A stretch of DNA of 64,000 nucleotides from an uncultured Lachnospiraceae bacterium. Its GTDB lineage: Bacteria; Bacillota; Clostridia; Lachnospirales; Lachnospiraceae. Below, piece by piece: positions 26,875 through 41,976 of the stretch (positions within the stretch are counted from its first letter, which is position 1; each line of letters opens with the position of its first letter). Location of the stretch: contig ONEK01000017.1 in NCBI GenBank assembly GCA_900316855.1, positions 22,960-86,959 of the forward strand, in the 5' to 3' direction. The notes beneath the pieces are model-generated. The model had not been told where the DNA came from, ran no database searches, and worked only from the letters and a program-made list of their open reading frames with translations. A program made the position numbers and the translations under genes.

Positions 26875-28467
26875 TTATGTATCCGTCTTCCTGCGCCCGT
26901 CTTCGAATTCCATCTGAAACCGGTCCTTCAGGACGAACCACAGGAACTTGGCGTTCGTCACAAGATACCTTGTAAAGAGGTGCTTCGGGTCCTGCAGGAG
27001 ACGATAGAGCCATTCAAGCGAAACCTTCTGCATCCACTTAGGCGCGCGTTTCACAGTGCCGGCGTGGAAGTTGAAGCCAGCCCCTACTCCGAGCATGACG
27101 CCATGGATTCTGCCCTCGTGGCCGGCCATCCACTTCTCCTGTTTCGGTGCGCCAAGGCCGATCCAGATGAGGTCAGCGCCCGCATTATTGACCATCTGAG
27201 TCACTGTTTCGTCCTCCTCCCTCGTCAGGGGACGGAACGGAGGGGAATACAGACCTTTGATGATAATTCCAGGGTATTTAGCCTCGAGGTTATCCTTCAG
27301 CTTCCGGATGGTTTCCGGTGTGGAGCCATAGAAATAATGGGTTACCGATCCGTCCATCGTCGCACGGAACATGGCTTCCATGAAGTCCGGACCGCCGATC
27401 CTCTGCGCGTTCAGCCAGCCGTGTCTTCGCATGACGGCCGCGATCGGATTTCCGTCCGGAAAGGTCAGTGCCGCATGGTTCAGGACCTCGCGGAAGGCGG
27501 GGTCATCCTTTGCCATCATGGTGGTGTGGACGTTCGAGAAGCAGACATACCGGCCGGACAGATCCGCCGCATGGCGCTTTACATAGTCCACGGAAGAGTC
27601 AACGCTGCTGATACAGTAGTGTGTCCCGCAGACATCACAGCGCTCATAAAGCGATGGCAGCAGCACACCGAGTCTTCGGCCGATCTCAGCAGTTCTGTCC
27701 CTGCTCACCGCACTGCCGTGATCGTTCAGTCCGATCACAACGTCAAACGGAGAGCCCGCGAATGCGTCCGCTATCTTCTGCACCGTATCGGAATCTGATC
27801 CCGGAAGATCAATCAGGATCTCTGTGGCCACCTGATCCGCCGAAAGCTTCAGAATTTCCCCCGGGGAATGGAAGCAGGGAATGCCTTCCCCCGTCTGTTC
27901 CTGTGTATCGGCAGCATCTGTCACCCAGATGCCGCGGATGCCGGTTGTCGCGGGAAGCCCTGCCTGCAGCCGGCGGAGCACGAGCGCCTCATGAGTGCTG
28001 TCTGTAACCACCAGGACCCAGTGGCTGATGCCTCTGCCCTTATTTTTGCGGATCAGGCGTGCGCGGTACCACATCCGCACCGCGAAGTCGAAGACAAAAT
28101 TGTACAGGAACAGAAAAACCATCCACAGGCGCGATACCCTCTGTGCATTCTGAGTCGCAACGAGGAACATCATGAGGAAGACAGCCAGCAGGATCTGGTT
28201 TTTCAGGACATTTACCAGATTGTCCGCCGGATCCTGCTCGTGAACCATATTGACACGCTTGACGTTATAGCGATACAGGAAGATCAGCACATACAGCATC
28301 AGTTCCACAAGGAACAGCGTGGTATAGAGGTTGACCTGCCATGGGACAAACGGGCTGCCGATGATGACATAGCGCGTGATGAGAGCAAAAATCGTGGAAA
28401 AGATCAGGACGCACAGATCGAGCGCCATAAGGTGCCGTTTCCACTTGTTTCGAAGAAAGGAGTTCAT
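26875..28467 (-). CDS. Membrane-anchored WecG/TagA/CpsF family glycosyltransferase (GT26)
   Basis: With the start at 28467 the protein has 530 residues. Four membrane helices lie at about 13-37, 48-66, 91-106 and 114-132, followed by a nucleotide-binding-like domain (about 148-290) as in the front part of polyprenyl-phosphate sugar transferases. Residues about 300-525 are a TagA/WecG domain: TFPDGNPIAAVMRRHG with the family's aspartate, GLGAPKQEKWM, and GAGFNFHAGTVKRAPKWMQK. It should add a sugar to a lipid-linked intermediate in cell-envelope polysaccharide synthesis. The longer open frame upstream overlaps repeats and was rejected. No ribosome binding site is present; a TG-TACAAT box 7 nt upstream suggests a leaderless message. 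Confidence 0.85.
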   Translation of the reverse strand: MNSFLRNKWKRHLMALDLCVLIFSTIFALITRYVIIGSPFVPWQVNLYTTLFLVELMLYVLIFLYRYNVKRVNMVHEQDPADNLVNVLKNQILLAVFLMMFLVATQNAQRVSRLWMVFLFLYNFVFDFAVRMWYRARLIRKNKGRGISHWVLVVTDSTHEALVLRRLQAGLPATTGIRGIWVTDAADTQEQTGEGIPCFHSPGEILKLSADQVATEILIDLPGSDSDTVQKIADAFAGSPFDVVIGLNDHGSAVSRDRTAEIGRRLGVLLPSLYERCDVCGTHYCISSVDSSVDYVKRHAADLSGRYVCFSNVHTTMMAKDDPAFREVLNHAALTFPDGNPIAAVMRRHGWLNAQRIGGPDFMEAMFRATMDGSVTHYFYGSTPETIRKLKDNLEAKYPGIIIKGLYSPPFRPLTREEDETVTQMVNNAGADLIWIGLGAPKQEKWMAGHEGRIHGVMLGVGAGFNFHAGTVKRAPKWMQKVSLEWLYRLLQDPKHLFTRYLVTNAKFLWFVLKDRFQMEFEDGRRKTDT

Positions 28468-28474
28468 AGAAACT

Positions 28475-28480
28475 ATTGTA
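28475..28480 (-). promoter_or_regulatory. Extended -10 box just before the glycosyltransferase start
   Basis: TACAAT preceded by TGC on the minus strand ends 7 nt before the ATG, so transcription would begin at or next to the start codon. No good -35 box is seen. Confidence 0.4.
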
Positions 28481-28507
28481 GCATGACGGACGGGATTATG
28501 GGGCTGC

Positions 28508-28667
28508 GAGTGATTTAGGGAGCCACACTCCGTTTCGAAATGAGCTTTGCTCATTTCGGCACTATCGCGGCGTTCGCCGCGTACATGAATAGCAAAAGAA
28601 GCCCGCCTGCATGCAAGCATGCGGCGGGCTTCTTTGTTATTCATGTGTGTGGCTCACTAAATCACTC
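28508..28667. mobile_element. Possible MITE-like inverted-repeat element at the end of tuf
   Basis: Arms of 21 bp (28508..28528 and 28647..28667) match in inverted orientation with a single mismatch, starting GAGTGATTTAG. Between them are a CGAAATGAG...CTCATTTCG hairpin and the tuf terminator. The right arm includes the last codon and stop of tuf. It has no coding capacity. It could equally be a large two-way terminator. Confidence 0.35.
28597..28633 (-). terminator. Terminator of tuf
   Basis: AGAAGCCCGCC-GCATGC pairs with its complement (one bulge) and is followed on the minus strand by CTTTTG, about 30 bp after the stop codon. Confidence 0.85.
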
Positions 28668-29861
28668 GATGATGGTTACGACTCTTCCGGAGCCAACGGT
28701 ACGGCCGCCTTCACGAATAGCGAAGGTATCGCCCTGCTCCATGGCTACGGGATGGATGAGCTCAACCGTCATCTCAACGTGGTCGCCGGGCATGCACATC
28801 TCGGTTCCCTCGGGAAGAGTGATGACGCCGGTTACGTCTGTGGTTCTGAAATAGAACTGAGGACGATAGTTATTGAAGAAAGGTGTGTGACGGCCGCCCT
28901 CGTCCTTGGTCAGAACATAAACCTGAGCCGTGAACTTCTTGTGGCAGGTAACAGTGCCGGGCTTTGCTACAACCTGACCGCGCTCGATATCAGTACGGTT
29001 GATACCACGAAGCAGAACACCGATGTTATCACCAGCCTCTGCAAAATCGAGGGTCTTGCGGAACATCTCAAGGCCGGTAGCAACAGAGGTCTGGCTCTCT
29101 TCCTTGATTCCGACGATTTCTACAGGATCGTTAACCTTCAGCATACCACGCTCTACACGGCCGGTAGCAACGGTACCACGTCCGGAGATTGTGAACACGT
29201 CCTCGATAGGCATCAGGAAAGGCTTGTCGTTATCACGAACCGGATCCGGGATGTAGCTGTCAACAGTATCCATCAGCTCCATGATCGCATCGGTCCACTG
29301 GTTCTTCTCATCAGGATTGTTGAGAGCCTGCAGAGCGGAGCCCTTGATGATAGGGGTGTCATCTCCCGGGAAGCCGTACTCGTTGAGAAGGTCTCTGATA
29401 TCCATCTCAGTGAGCTCGATCAGCTCGGGATCATCCATCATGTCGCACTTGTTCAGGAATACGACGATCTTCGGAACGCCTACCTGCTTTGCAAGCAGAA
29501 CGTGCTCACGGGTCTGTGCCATAACACCATCGGTAGCAGCTACTACAAGGATAGCGCCATCCATCTGTGCGGCACCGGTGATCATGTTCTTTACATAGTC
29601 AGCGTGGCCGGGGCAGTCAACGTGTGCGTAGTGTCTCTTCTCGGTCTCATACTCGATGTGAGCGGAGTTAATGGTTATACCACGTGCCTTCTCTTCGGGA
29701 GCCTTGTCGATCTGATCGAAGGGAACGGCGGGATCAACACCCAGTCTTGCTGCAAGAACTGCGGTGATTGCAGCGGTCAGAGTGGTTTTGCCATGGTCAA
29801 CGTGACCGATTGTGCCGATGTTAACATGCGGCTTTGTTCTGTCGAAATGCGCTTTTGCCAT
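28662..29861 (-). CDS. tuf: Elongation factor Tu
   Basis: EF-Tu brings aminoacyl-tRNA to the ribosome. The 399-residue protein has GHVDHGKTT near 19-27, DCPGH near 83 and NKCD near 138 for GTP binding, then two beta-barrel domains. AGGAGGAAA precedes the ATG. It closes the rpsL-rpsG-fusA-tuf operon and has its own promoter in the fusA-tuf spacer. Confidence 0.98.
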   Translation of the reverse strand: MAKAHFDRTKPHVNIGTIGHVDHGKTTLTAAITAVLAARLGVDPAVPFDQIDKAPEEKARGITINSAHIEYETEKRHYAHVDCPGHADYVKNMITGAAQMDGAILVVAATDGVMAQTREHVLLAKQVGVPKIVVFLNKCDMMDDPELIELTEMDIRDLLNEYGFPGDDTPIIKGSALQALNNPDEKNQWTDAIMELMDTVDSYIPDPVRDNDKPFLMPIEDVFTISGRGTVATGRVERGMLKVNDPVEIVGIKEESQTSVATGLEMFRKTLDFAEAGDNIGVLLRGINRTDIERGQVVAKPGTVTCHKKFTAQVYVLTKDEGGRHTPFFNNYRPQFYFRTTDVTGVITLPEGTEMCMPGDHVEMTVELIHPVAMEQGDTFAIREGGRTVGSGRVVTIIE

Positions 29862-29964
29862 TTTTATTTCCTCCTATGGAAAATAATAACAGTGTTTGTG
29901 TCGCCAGTGGCCCAAGGACCAGACCGGTCCGAAGGCATCACTGCCGGTTCGGCCACCAGCAGAT

Positions 29965-29993
29965 ATTATACTTGATTGAAACGCTTAGTGCAA
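29965..29993 (-). promoter_or_regulatory. Promoter of tuf
   Basis: TTGCAC and TATAAT are 17 bp apart in the 155-bp fusA-tuf spacer, giving extra tuf transcription. Confidence 0.8.
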
Positions 29994-30016
29994 GAATTAC
30001 GCGTATCCGGCACGGA

Positions 30017-32167
30017 TTACTGTGCGTCGTCCCTGCCCTGGTTCGCGTCCTTGAGGATCTTGTCCGCAACGTTCTTCGGAACGGGCTCATACTTCTCAAA
30101 GAACATGGAGTAATTGCCGCGTCCCTGCGTCATGGAGCGGAGATCGGTTGCGTATCCGAACATCTCGGACAGCGGAACGAATCCATTGACCTGCTTGCCG
30201 GAAGGAATATCTTCCATACCGGTTACTCGGCCGCGTCTGGAGTTCATATCACCGATGACATCACCCATGTACTCCTCCGGCATGGTGACCTCGACCTTCA
30301 TGATCGGCTCAAGAAGCGTCGGAGCCGCCTTCTTCATAGCTTCCTTGAAGCACATGGAACCTGCAACCTGGAAAGCCATCTCGGAAGAATCGACCTCGTG
30401 ATAGGAGCCGTCGTAAACCGTTGCCTTGATGCCGACAACCGGGAAGCCGCCGAGGTTTCCTGCCTTCATGGCATCCTCAATACCTTCGCCTACGGAAGGA
30501 ATGTATTCCTTGGGAATGTTGCCGCCGGTAACAGCGTTTTCGAAATCGAAAGTCTGCTCGCCGTTGGGATCCATGGGCTCGAACTTCACTTTACAATGTC
30601 CGTACTGGCCGCGGCCGCCGGACTGCTTCACGTACTTGTACTCCTGGTCAACAGGCTTCGTGAACGTCTCCTTGTATGCTACCTGGGGAGCGCCGACATT
30701 TGCTTCTACGTGGAACTCACGCAGCAGACGGTCGACGATGATTTCCAGATGCAGCTCGCCCATGCCGGCGATGATGGTCTGACCCGTCTCGGTATTGGTA
30801 TGTGCCTTGAACGTCGGGTCCTCTTCGGACAGCTTCTGGAGTGCGTCCGTCAGCTTGTCCTGACCGGCCTTTGTCTTGGGCTCGATGGCGAGCTCGATAA
30901 CAGGGTCCGGGAATACCATGGACTCGAGGATAACAGGGTGTGCCTCATCACAGAGCGTGTCACCGGTTGTTGTGATCTTCAGGCCTACGGCTGCAGCGAT
31001 ATCGCCGGAGAAGACCTCGTCGATCTCCTTCCTGTGGTTCGCGTGCATCTGCAGGAGACGTCCTACCCTTTCCTTCTTATCCTTGGTGGAATTGAGAACG
31101 TAGGAGCCGGCCTTGCACGTGCCGGAGTAAACTCTCATGAATGCCAGCTTGCCGACAAACGGATCCGCAATGATCTTGAATGCCAGTGCGGAGAAAGGCT
31201 CCTGATCATCGGCACGTCTTACAACGTCATTGCCGTCCAGATCCGTACCGTGGATATCCGGTACATCCAGAGGAGAGGGCATATATTCGATGACAGCATC
31301 CAGGCACTTCTGAACGCCCTTGTTCTTGTACGCGGAGCCGCAGCAGCAGGGAATTGCTCTGCCGTCGCAGGTAGCCTTACGCAGAGCGGCCTTCATCTCA
31401 GGAACGGTCACAGCCTCTTCGCCACCTTCCAGATACTTCTCCAGAAGATCATCGTCCAGCTCGCAGATCTGCTCCACCATCTGGTCATGATACATCTGTG
31501 CGTCATCCTTCAGGTCGTCCGGAACGGGCGTGATTTCGATGTCGGTACCGTCATCGTTCTTGTAATAATAAGCATCCATCTCGAACAGATCGATGAGTCC
31601 GATGTAGGTATCTTCCTTACCGATCGGGATGTTGATCATGATGGGGTTCTTGCCGAGCCTTGTCTTGATCTGGTCAATGCAGCCGTAATAGTCTGCGCCG
31701 ACCACATCCATCTTGTTCACGAATGCCATACGGGGAACGTTGTACTTGTCAGCCTGACGCCATACGTTTTCAGACTGGGGCTCAACGCCTCCCTTTGCAG
31801 AGAAGACACCCACGGCACCGTCCAGAACACGCAGGGAACGCTCAACCTCTACGGTGAAGTCTACGTGGCCGGGCGTATCAATGATATTGATTCTGTGCTC
31901 AAGAGCACCCGCCTTCTTCTTGTGGTGGTCTTCCAGCGTCCAGTGGCAGGTCGTTGCCGCGGACGTAATGGTGATACCACGCTCCTGCTCCTGTTCCATG
32001 TAGTCCATGGTCGCAGTGCCGTCATGTGTCTCACCAATCTTGTAGTTAACACCGGTATAAAACAGGATTCGCTCGGTCAGAGTGGTCTTGCCTGCATCGA
32101 TGTGTGCCATGATACCGATGTTCCTGGTTCTGTCCAGGGGATATTCTCTAGTTTCTGACTGTGCCAC
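30017..32167 (-). CDS. fusA: Elongation factor G
   Basis: EF-G catalyses translocation. The 716 residues include AHIDAGKTT near 20-28, DTPGHVDFT near 95 and NKMDVVGAD near 150, followed by domains II-V. The start is GTG at 32167 with AGGAGGAAAA upstream. It lies 60 bp after rpsG. Confidence 0.98.
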   Translation of the reverse strand: MAQSETREYPLDRTRNIGIMAHIDAGKTTLTERILFYTGVNYKIGETHDGTATMDYMEQEQERGITITSAATTCHWTLEDHHKKKAGALEHRINIIDTPGHVDFTVEVERSLRVLDGAVGVFSAKGGVEPQSENVWRQADKYNVPRMAFVNKMDVVGADYYGCIDQIKTRLGKNPIMINIPIGKEDTYIGLIDLFEMDAYYYKNDDGTDIEITPVPDDLKDDAQMYHDQMVEQICELDDDLLEKYLEGGEEAVTVPEMKAALRKATCDGRAIPCCCGSAYKNKGVQKCLDAVIEYMPSPLDVPDIHGTDLDGNDVVRRADDQEPFSALAFKIIADPFVGKLAFMRVYSGTCKAGSYVLNSTKDKKERVGRLLQMHANHRKEIDEVFSGDIAAAVGLKITTTGDTLCDEAHPVILESMVFPDPVIELAIEPKTKAGQDKLTDALQKLSEEDPTFKAHTNTETGQTIIAGMGELHLEIIVDRLLREFHVEANVGAPQVAYKETFTKPVDQEYKYVKQSGGRGQYGHCKVKFEPMDPNGEQTFDFENAVTGGNIPKEYIPSVGEGIEDAMKAGNLGGFPVVGIKATVYDGSYHEVDSSEMAFQVAGSMCFKEAMKKAAPTLLEPIMKVEVTMPEEYMGDVIGDMNSRRGRVTGMEDIPSGKQVNGFVPLSEMFGYATDLRSMTQGRGNYSMFFEKYEPVPKNVADKILKDANQGRDDAQ

Positions 32168-32227
32168 AGGTTTTCCTCCTTACTTTGAGTAATAGCTGTA
32201 AAACGGATCCATGCAAAACTGCACCGA

Positions 32228-32698
32228 TCAGAATCTGTAGTGGGAGAATGCCCTGTTGGCATCGGCCATCTTGTGCATATCTTCCTTACGCTTTACAGAA
32301 GCACCTGTGTTGTTGTAAGCATCCATCAGCTCACCGGCAAGCTTGTCCACCATCGTCTTCTCGCCTCTCTTGCGGGAGAACATTGCGATCCAGCGAAGTG
32401 CGAGGGCCTGTCTTCTCTCAGGCCTTACCTCGATAGGTACCTGATAGGTGGCACCGCCGATTCTTCTTGCCTTGACTTCGAGAACAGGCATGATGTTGTT
32501 CATCGCACCCTCGAATACCTCGAGAGCGGGCTTGCCTGTCTTCTCCTCCATCTTGGCGAAAGCTCCGTATACAATCTTCTGCGCTACGCCCTTCTTGCCA
32601 TCAAGCATGATGGCATTGATCAGCTTCGTAACGACTTTGCTGTTGTATAAGGGGTCTTCTAATACTTCTCTTTTCTGTACATGTCCTTTACGCGGCAT
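32228..32698 (-). CDS. rpsG: 30S ribosomal protein S7
   Basis: S7 organises the 30S head. The 156-residue product starts [20 protein letters not shown] and includes [25 protein letters not shown] precedes the ATG at 32698; an upstream in-frame ATG is not supported. It follows rpsL by 137 bp. Confidence 0.98.
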   Translation of the reverse strand: MPRKGHVQKREVLEDPLYNSKVVTKLINAIMLDGKKGVAQKIVYGAFAKMEEKTGKPALEVFEGAMNNIMPVLEVKARRIGGATYQVPIEVRPERRQALALRWIAMFSRKRGEKTMVDKLAGELMDAYNNTGASVKRKEDMHKMADANRAFSHYRF

Positions 32699-32835
32699 GA
32701 TACTTCCCTCCTTATCAATGGATAATTCATAGGTACTCACTAAATTGCTGTGTCCATGCTGCATTCAATGAATGCACAGAAAATCGATCCATGCTCCATA
32801 GAATCCAACATTTGTGTTACAACTTAGTAAAGTTG

Positions 32836-33255
32836 TTACTTAGCAGCCTTCGGTCTCTTAGCGCCGTACTTGGAACGGGCCTGCTTGCGGTTAGCTACAC
32901 CTGCGGTATCGAGCGTGCCACGGATGATGTGGTATCTGGTACCAGGCAGGTCCTTAACTCTTCCTCCACGGATCATAACTACGGAGTGCTCCTGCAGGTT
33001 ATGACCTTCACCGGGAATGTAAGATGTAACTTCCATTCCGTTGGAAAGACGTACACGGGCAATCTTTCTGAGAGCGGAGTTAGGCTTTTTCGGGGTTGCA
33101 GTCTTCACAGCAGTGCAGACGCCGCGCTTCTGGGGAGCGCTCTGATCGATGCTCCTCTTCTTCAGGGAGTTAAAACCTACCTGAAGCGCGGGGCTCTTGG
33201 ACTTCCTGCTGGCAGCCTGACGGCCCTTTCTTACTAACTGGTTAAATGTCGGCAT
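32836..33255 (-). CDS. rpsL: 30S ribosomal protein S12
   Basis: S12 controls decoding accuracy. The 139-residue protein has [11 protein letters not shown] and [13 protein letters not shown] with the lysines that mutate in streptomycin resistance still present. The N-terminal part carries the Clostridia-type extension before the core. AAGGAGGTG lies before the ATG. Confidence 0.98.
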   Translation of the reverse strand: MPTFNQLVRKGRQAASRKSKSPALQVGFNSLKKRSIDQSAPQKRGVCTAVKTATPKKPNSALRKIARVRLSNGMEVTSYIPGEGHNLQEHSVVMIRGGRVKDLPGTRYHIIRGTLDTAGVANRKQARSKYGAKRPKAAK

Positions 33256-33321
33256 TCTATTTCACCTCCTTGCCTTGTTTTTTTGCAGAACTAACGTGTG
33301 CGCCTAAAGCGCACCTTGTTA

Positions 33322-33350
33322 ATAATACGTTTGTGCCGGCCTGTTGTCAA
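33322..33350 (-). promoter_or_regulatory. Promoter of rpsL-rpsG-fusA-tuf
   Basis: A perfect TTGACA and TATTAT with 17-bp spacing, 67 bp upstream of rpsL on the minus strand. Confidence 0.85.
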
Positions 33351-33430
33351 CACTTTTCTGAAGGGCCTGCGCCGCCCGCCGGAACGTACCTTCGCGCGGC
33401 CGGACAGTGCGGTATCATACCATCATGCAA

Positions 33431-33462
33431 AGAGGGCGGCAGCCGGATGACTGTCGCCCTCT
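33431..33462 (-). terminator. Terminator of rpoBC
   Basis: AGAGGGCG(A)CAG pairs with CTG(C)CGCCCTCT around an 8-nt loop, 117 bp beyond the rpoC stop. The 323-bp rpoC-rpsL spacer holds this and the rpsL promoter, and no gene. Confidence 0.6.
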
Positions 33463-33578
33463 GTCTCATTTACTGCTTAATTATATAAGAAGAAACCCCT
33501 TCGCAGCGGTGATGGTTCTCTCAGGCTTCCCTTTACCTGCGGCAGCCGGCAATGCTTCGGAGGATCCGCATCGACGGA

Positions 33579-37361
<3,783 letters not shown>

Positions 37362-37427
37362 TGTACCCTCAATTCTGCTGCCTAGCAGCTGACATACGGT
37401 TTTCCGTTGCAGTGTTCAGGATCCGCT

Positions 37428-40400
37428 TCAGCTGGCGTCTTCATCGCCGTCACTGTCGTAGGAGTCCTCTGCATAATTCTCCTGTACACCGGTGTCCTCC
37501 GCAGTGCCGTCACCGGCAGAGTCCTCCAGCTCGCCTTCCGCGTTGAATTCCTTGACGGACATTCCGCCGTCTGCGAGGGAGCGGTCATCCGTATCCCCGG
37601 AGTCCTTGAAGTTATTGGCCATGGCGAATTTGTAATAAGCGGATTCGCCGTAATCGATATCCTCGGAGATCTCCACTACCGAACCGTCATCCTTCAGGAC
37701 TTCCACGTCCAGGCCCAGCGCCTGCAGCTCCTTCAGGAGAACCTTGAAGGATTCGGGAATGCCGGCTTCAGGAACGTTCTCGCCCTTGATGATGGCTTCG
37801 TAGGTCTTGACACGGCCGATGACATCATCGGACTTCACGGTCAGGATCTCCTGCAGCGTATAGGCAGCGCCGTATGCTTCCAGCGCCCAGACTTCCATTT
37901 CTCCGAAACGCTGTCCGCCGAACTGTGCCTTGCCGCCCAGCGGCTGCTGGGTAACGAGGGAGTAAGGTCCTGTGGAGCGGGCGTGGATCTTGTCGTCGAC
38001 CATGTGGTGCAGCTTCATGTAATGCATGAAACCGATGGACGTAGGGTTGTCAAAGTACTCACCGGTGCGGCCGTCCCGCAGCTGAACCTTGCCGTCGGGA
38101 GTGATCGGTACGCCCTTCCACTCCGCGCGGTGGTCCAGATGTTCGCCGAGGTATTTCATCACCTCGGGATCGACCTTGTCCTCGTATTCCTTCCGGAAAT
38201 CCTCCCAGGACTCATTGACATACTTGTTCGCCATATTCAGGAGGTCAATGATGTCATCCTCCGTTGCGCCGTCGAAGTTCGGGCTCGTTACGTCGAAGCC
38301 CAGGACCTTTGCGGCCAGGGACAGATGCAGCTCCAGTACCTGTCCGATATTCATACGGGAAGGTACGCCCAGGGGGTTCAGGCAGATATCCAGCGGACGT
38401 CCGTTGGGAAGATAAGGCATATCCTCCACCGGAAGAACCCTGGAAACAACGCCCTTGTTGCCATGACGGCCGGCCATCTTGTCGCCCACCTGGATCTTTC
38501 TCTTCTGGGCAATGTAAATGCGGACCGCCTTGTTCACGCCGGGTGCGAGCTCGTCGCCCGCTTCCCTCGTAAATACCTTTGTATCGATGATGATGCCGTA
38601 TTCGCCGTGCGGAACCTTGAGCGAGGTATCACGGACTTCCCTTGCCTTCTCGCCGAAGATGGCACGCAGGAGTCTCTCCTCCGCGGTCAGCTCCGTCTCG
38701 CCCTTCGGCGTGACCTTGCCGACCAGGATATCACCGGCACGGACCTCCGCACCGACGCGGATGATGCCGTCCTCGTCGAGATCCTTCAGGGCATCCTCGC
38801 CGACGCCGGGAACATCGCGCGTGATTTCCTCCGGTCCCAGCTTCGTGTCGCGGGCTTCTGCCTCATATTCCTCAATGTTGATGGAGGTATAGATGTCATC
38901 CCTCACGAGACGCTCGGACAGCAGTACGGCATCCTCGTAGTTGTAGCCTTCCCAGCACATGAATCCGATGAGCGGGTTCTTGCCGAGTGCGAGCACACCG
39001 TTGGAGGTACTCGCGCCGTCTGCCAGGATATCTCCTGCCTCCACATGGTCGCCGGTATTGACTACCGGTCTCTGGTTGTAGCAGTTGGACTGGTTGGAAC
39101 GAAGGTACTTGATAAACGGAATCTCCTCCTTCGTGCCGTCGTCATAATCCATGATGACGCGGGTGGCGTCCACAAACGAAACCGTGCCGGCCTTCTCCGC
39201 GATGACGCAGACACCGGAATCACGGGCAGCCTTCTCCTCCATGCCGGTTCCGACAACGGGAGCCTCCGTCGTAATGAGCGGAACACCCTGACGCTGCATG
39301 TTGGAGCCCATGAGTGCGCGGTTCGCGTCGTCGTTCTGCAGGAACGGAACGAGAGAGGTCGCAACCGAGAAAACCATCCGGGGCGACACATCCATGAACT
39401 GGAACGCGGTCCTGGGATAGGAAGAGGTCTCCTCCTTGTAACGGCCGGAGGTATAGGTCTCAACGATGTAGCCGTCATCATCCAGCTTCGTGGATGCCTG
39501 TGCTACATGGTAGTTATCCTCTTCGTCCGCTGTCATATAGACAACTTCGTCCGTAACGCGCGGTCCTTTGGGATCATTCTGGTCGATCCTGCGGTACGGC
39601 GCCTCGACAAAGCCGTATTTGTTGATCTTCGCATAGGCAGCCAGCGAGTTGATCAGTCCGATGTTGGGACCTTCGGGTGTCTCGATGGGGCACATTCTGC
39701 CGTAGTGCGTGTAGTGGACGTCCCGAACCTCGAATCCGGCACGGTCCCTGGAGAGACCGCCGGGGCCGAGGGCGGAAAGTCTTCTCTTATGTGTGATCTC
39801 GGAAAGAGGGTTGTTCTGGTCCATGAACTGCGACAGCTGGGAGGAACCGAAGAATTCCTTCACGGCAGCCTGCACGGGCTTGATATTGATCAGCGCCTGG
39901 GGGCTGATCTCCTCCGATGCGTCATGGGTCGTCATTCTCTCGCGGACAACACGCTCCATCCTGGAAATGCCGATCCGGTACTGATTCTGCAGCAGCTCTC
40001 CGACGGAGCGGATGCGGCGGTTTCCGAGATGATCGATATCGTCCTTGTTGCCGATTCCGTACTCCAGATGCATGTTGTAGTTGATGGACGCCAGGATATC
40101 TTCCTTCGTGATATGCTTCGGGATCAGCTCGCGGACGCTCTTCTTGATCGCCTCCGCCAGTGCCTCGGGATTGCTGTTGTCCTGGTACTGGATCAGGATT
40201 TCGCGCAGAGCAGGGTAATAAACCTGCTCCGTGATGCCCAGCTCCTCAGGATTGCAGTCCACAAAGTGGGTGATGTCCACCATCAGGTTGGACAGCACCT
40301 TTACACGGTCACGGGTCTCGGTCTGGATCCAGACATAAGGGATGGCTGCGTTCTGGATTTCGTCCGCCATCTCACGTGTCACGGTATCGCCGGCGGAGCC

Positions 40401-41327
40401 GAGCACATCCCCGTTTGCCTCATCCACAACATCCTCCGCGAGGATGTGGCCGGCAATGCGGTTGCGCAGTGCCAGCTTCTTGTTGAACTTATATCTGCCG
40501 ACCCGGGCAAGGTCATATCTTCTGGGGTCGAAGAACATGGCATTGATCAGGCTGTCGGCGCTCTCTACGGAGAGAGGCTCGCCGGGACGGATTTTCTTGT
40601 AGAGTTCGAGCAGTCCTTCCTCATAGGTATGGGCAGGATCCTTGGAGAAGCTGCCGCGGAGCTTGGGCTCATCGCCGAACAGGTCAATGATTTCCTCATC
40701 GGTTCCGATTCCGAGGGCACGGATCAGGACCGTAACCGGCACCTTCCTCGTACGGTCTACACGTACGTAGAAAATGTCGTTTGCGTCCGTCTCATACTCC
40801 AGCCACGCGCCGCGGTTCGGAATGACGGTGCAGGAATACAGATTCTTGCCGTATTTATCATGATCAATTCCGTAGTAGATGCCGGGAGAACGTACCAGCT
40901 GGGAAACAATGACACGCTCCGCGCCGTTGATGACGAACGTCCCGGTGCGGGTCATGAGGGGAAGATCCCCCATATAGATCTCCTGCTCCTTGACTTCGCT
41001 CGGATTCTCCTTATCGTACAGGCGAACACGCACCTTCAGGGGAGCCGCGTAGGTTGCATCTCTCTCCTTGCACTGTGCGATGTCATATTTGATCTCGTCC
41101 CTGCACAGCTCATAGCTCACGAATGACAGGCACAGATGTCCGGAGTAATCCTCAATCGGGGAAATATCGTCGAATACCTCCTGCAGTCCGTCCGTAAGGA
41201 ACCAGTCATACGAAGACTTCTGAACCTCAATAAGGTTCGGCATCTCCAGGACTTCCCTGTCGCGGGCGTAGCTCATTCGCAAACTCCTGCCGTTGCCGGC
41301 GGGATGAAGCCTGATTTTGTTGCTCAT
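37428..41327 (-). CDS. rpoB: DNA-directed RNA polymerase subunit beta
   Basis: The 1299-residue subunit has a wild-type-looking rifamycin region ([20 protein letters not shown], near residue 495, then [10 protein letters not shown]) and the conserved [15 protein letters not shown] segment near 970. The C-terminal about 90 residues extend beyond the catalytic core as a strongly acidic tail, seen in some Clostridia. GAGGTGG precedes the ATG. It has its own promoter downstream of the rplL terminator. Confidence 0.98.
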   Translation of the reverse strand: MSNKIRLHPAGNGRSLRMSYARDREVLEMPNLIEVQKSSYDWFLTDGLQEVFDDISPIEDYSGHLCLSFVSYELCRDEIKYDIAQCKERDATYAAPLKVRVRLYDKENPSEVKEQEIYMGDLPLMTRTGTFVINGAERVIVSQLVRSPGIYYGIDHDKYGKNLYSCTVIPNRGAWLEYETDANDIFYVRVDRTRKVPVTVLIRALGIGTDEEIIDLFGDEPKLRGSFSKDPAHTYEEGLLELYKKIRPGEPLSVESADSLINAMFFDPRRYDLARVGRYKFNKKLALRNRIAGHILAEDVVDEANGDVLGSAGDTVTREMADEIQNAAIPYVWIQTETRDRVKVLSNLMVDITHFVDCNPEELGITEQVYYPALREILIQYQDNSNPEALAEAIKKSVRELIPKHITKEDILASINYNMHLEYGIGNKDDIDHLGNRRIRSVGELLQNQYRIGISRMERVVRERMTTHDASEEISPQALINIKPVQAAVKEFFGSSQLSQFMDQNNPLSEITHKRRLSALGPGGLSRDRAGFEVRDVHYTHYGRMCPIETPEGPNIGLINSLAAYAKINKYGFVEAPYRRIDQNDPKGPRVTDEVVYMTADEEDNYHVAQASTKLDDDGYIVETYTSGRYKEETSSYPRTAFQFMDVSPRMVFSVATSLVPFLQNDDANRALMGSNMQRQGVPLITTEAPVVGTGMEEKAARDSGVCVIAEKAGTVSFVDATRVIMDYDDGTKEEIPFIKYLRSNQSNCYNQRPVVNTGDHVEAGDILADGASTSNGVLALGKNPLIGFMCWEGYNYEDAVLLSERLVRDDIYTSINIEEYEAEARDTKLGPEEITRDVPGVGEDALKDLDEDGIIRVGAEVRAGDILVGKVTPKGETELTAEERLLRAIFGEKAREVRDTSLKVPHGEYGIIIDTKVFTREAGDELAPGVNKAVRIYIAQKRKIQVGDKMAGRHGNKGVVSRVLPVEDMPYLPNGRPLDICLNPLGVPSRMNIGQVLELHLSLAAKVLGFDVTSPNFDGATEDDIIDLLNMANKYVNESWEDFRKEYEDKVDPEVMKYLGEHLDHRAEWKGVPITPDGKVQLRDGRTGEYFDNPTSIGFMHYMKLHHMVDDKIHARSTGPYSLVTQQPLGGKAQFGGQRFGEMEVWALEAYGAAYTLQEILTVKSDDVIGRVKTYEAIIKGENVPEAGIPESFKVLLKELQALGLDVEVLKDDGSVVEISEDIDYGESAYYKFAMANNFKDSGDTDDRSLADGGMSVKEFNAEGELEDSAGDGTAEDTGVQENYAEDSYDSDGDEDAS

Positions 41328-41489
41328 TCATCCACCTCGTTCTGTTGTTGAATCGGAAAATGCGGAACGCGGTTCCGCGTCTTCCCTTGTCCTAATGTAA
41401 CAAAGTCCACTGTTACGCCGCTTTCTCTTCCGGAACTTAATCCTTAAGGAGAGCATAGTAGGGCATAATTGCAGAACATAGCGCATAAT

Positions 41490-41518
41490 AGTTTACGGAC
41501 CCGGAACGCAAATGTCAA
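41490..41518 (-). promoter_or_regulatory. Promoter of rpoB-rpoC
   Basis: A perfect TTGACA and TAAACT with 17-bp spacing, placed between the rplL terminator and rpoB; leader about 155 nt. Confidence 0.8.
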
Positions 41519-41530
41519 GGGATTCAGCGC

Positions 41531-41572
41531 AAAAAAAGTCCGGAGCAGCATGCCATGCATGCCGTTCCGGAC
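41531..41572 (-). terminator. Terminator of rplJ-rplL
   Basis: GTCCGGA...TCCGGAC outer stem with GGCATGC...GCATGC inner stem, then seven T residues on the minus strand. It may be partial, as in other rplL-rpoB junctions. Confidence 0.85.
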
Positions 41573-41604
41573 CCTTCATTCAGTCTGAAGCTCTCAGAAT
41601 CGGA

Positions 41605-41976
41605 TTACTTAAGGGTAACCTTAGCACCCTCAGCCTCGAACTTAGCCTTGATGTCGTTTGCCTCGTCCTTGGAAACGCCTTCCTTGATAACCTTGGGAGC
41701 GCCCTCAACGAGATCCTTGGACTCCTTGAGGCCAAGACCTGTAACCTCACGTGCAACCTTGATGACCTTGATCTTGTTCGGGCCAACCTCTGTCAGCTCA
41801 ACGTCGAACTCAGTCTTCTCCTCAGCTGCGGGAGCAGCGCCGCCTGCTGCAACAACAACGCCTGCCGCTGCGGATACGCCGAACTCGTCCTCAACCTTCT
41901 TTACCAGGTCATTCAGTTCCAGTACGGATAACTCTTTGATCGCATCAAGAATTTCATCTGTGGATAACTTTGCCAT
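41605..41976 (-). CDS. rplL: 50S ribosomal protein L7/L12
   Basis: This stalk protein recruits translation factors. The 123-residue product has the N-terminal dimer helix pair ([20 protein letters not shown]), an alanine-rich hinge and the factor-binding C-domain ([20 protein letters not shown]). The start at 41976 has GGAGGAAAA before it; the upstream extension is not L12-like. Confidence 0.97.
   Translation of the reverse strand: MAKLSTDEILDAIKELSVLELNDLVKKVEDEFGVSAAAGVVVAAGGAAPAAEEKTEFDVELTEVGPNKIKVIKVAREVTGLGLKESKDLVEGAPKVIKEGVSKDEANDIKAKFEAEGAKVTLK

Noticed and set aside
28468..28644. 59-residue N-terminal extension of the glycosyltransferase
   Set aside because: It runs through the tuf-side inverted repeat and terminator and has no resemblance to the family.
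32699..32835. AACAACTT stem after rpsL as a terminator
   Set aside because: It has a mismatch, lacks a T-run and would cut the rpsL-rpsG operon; more likely a weak mRNA structure.
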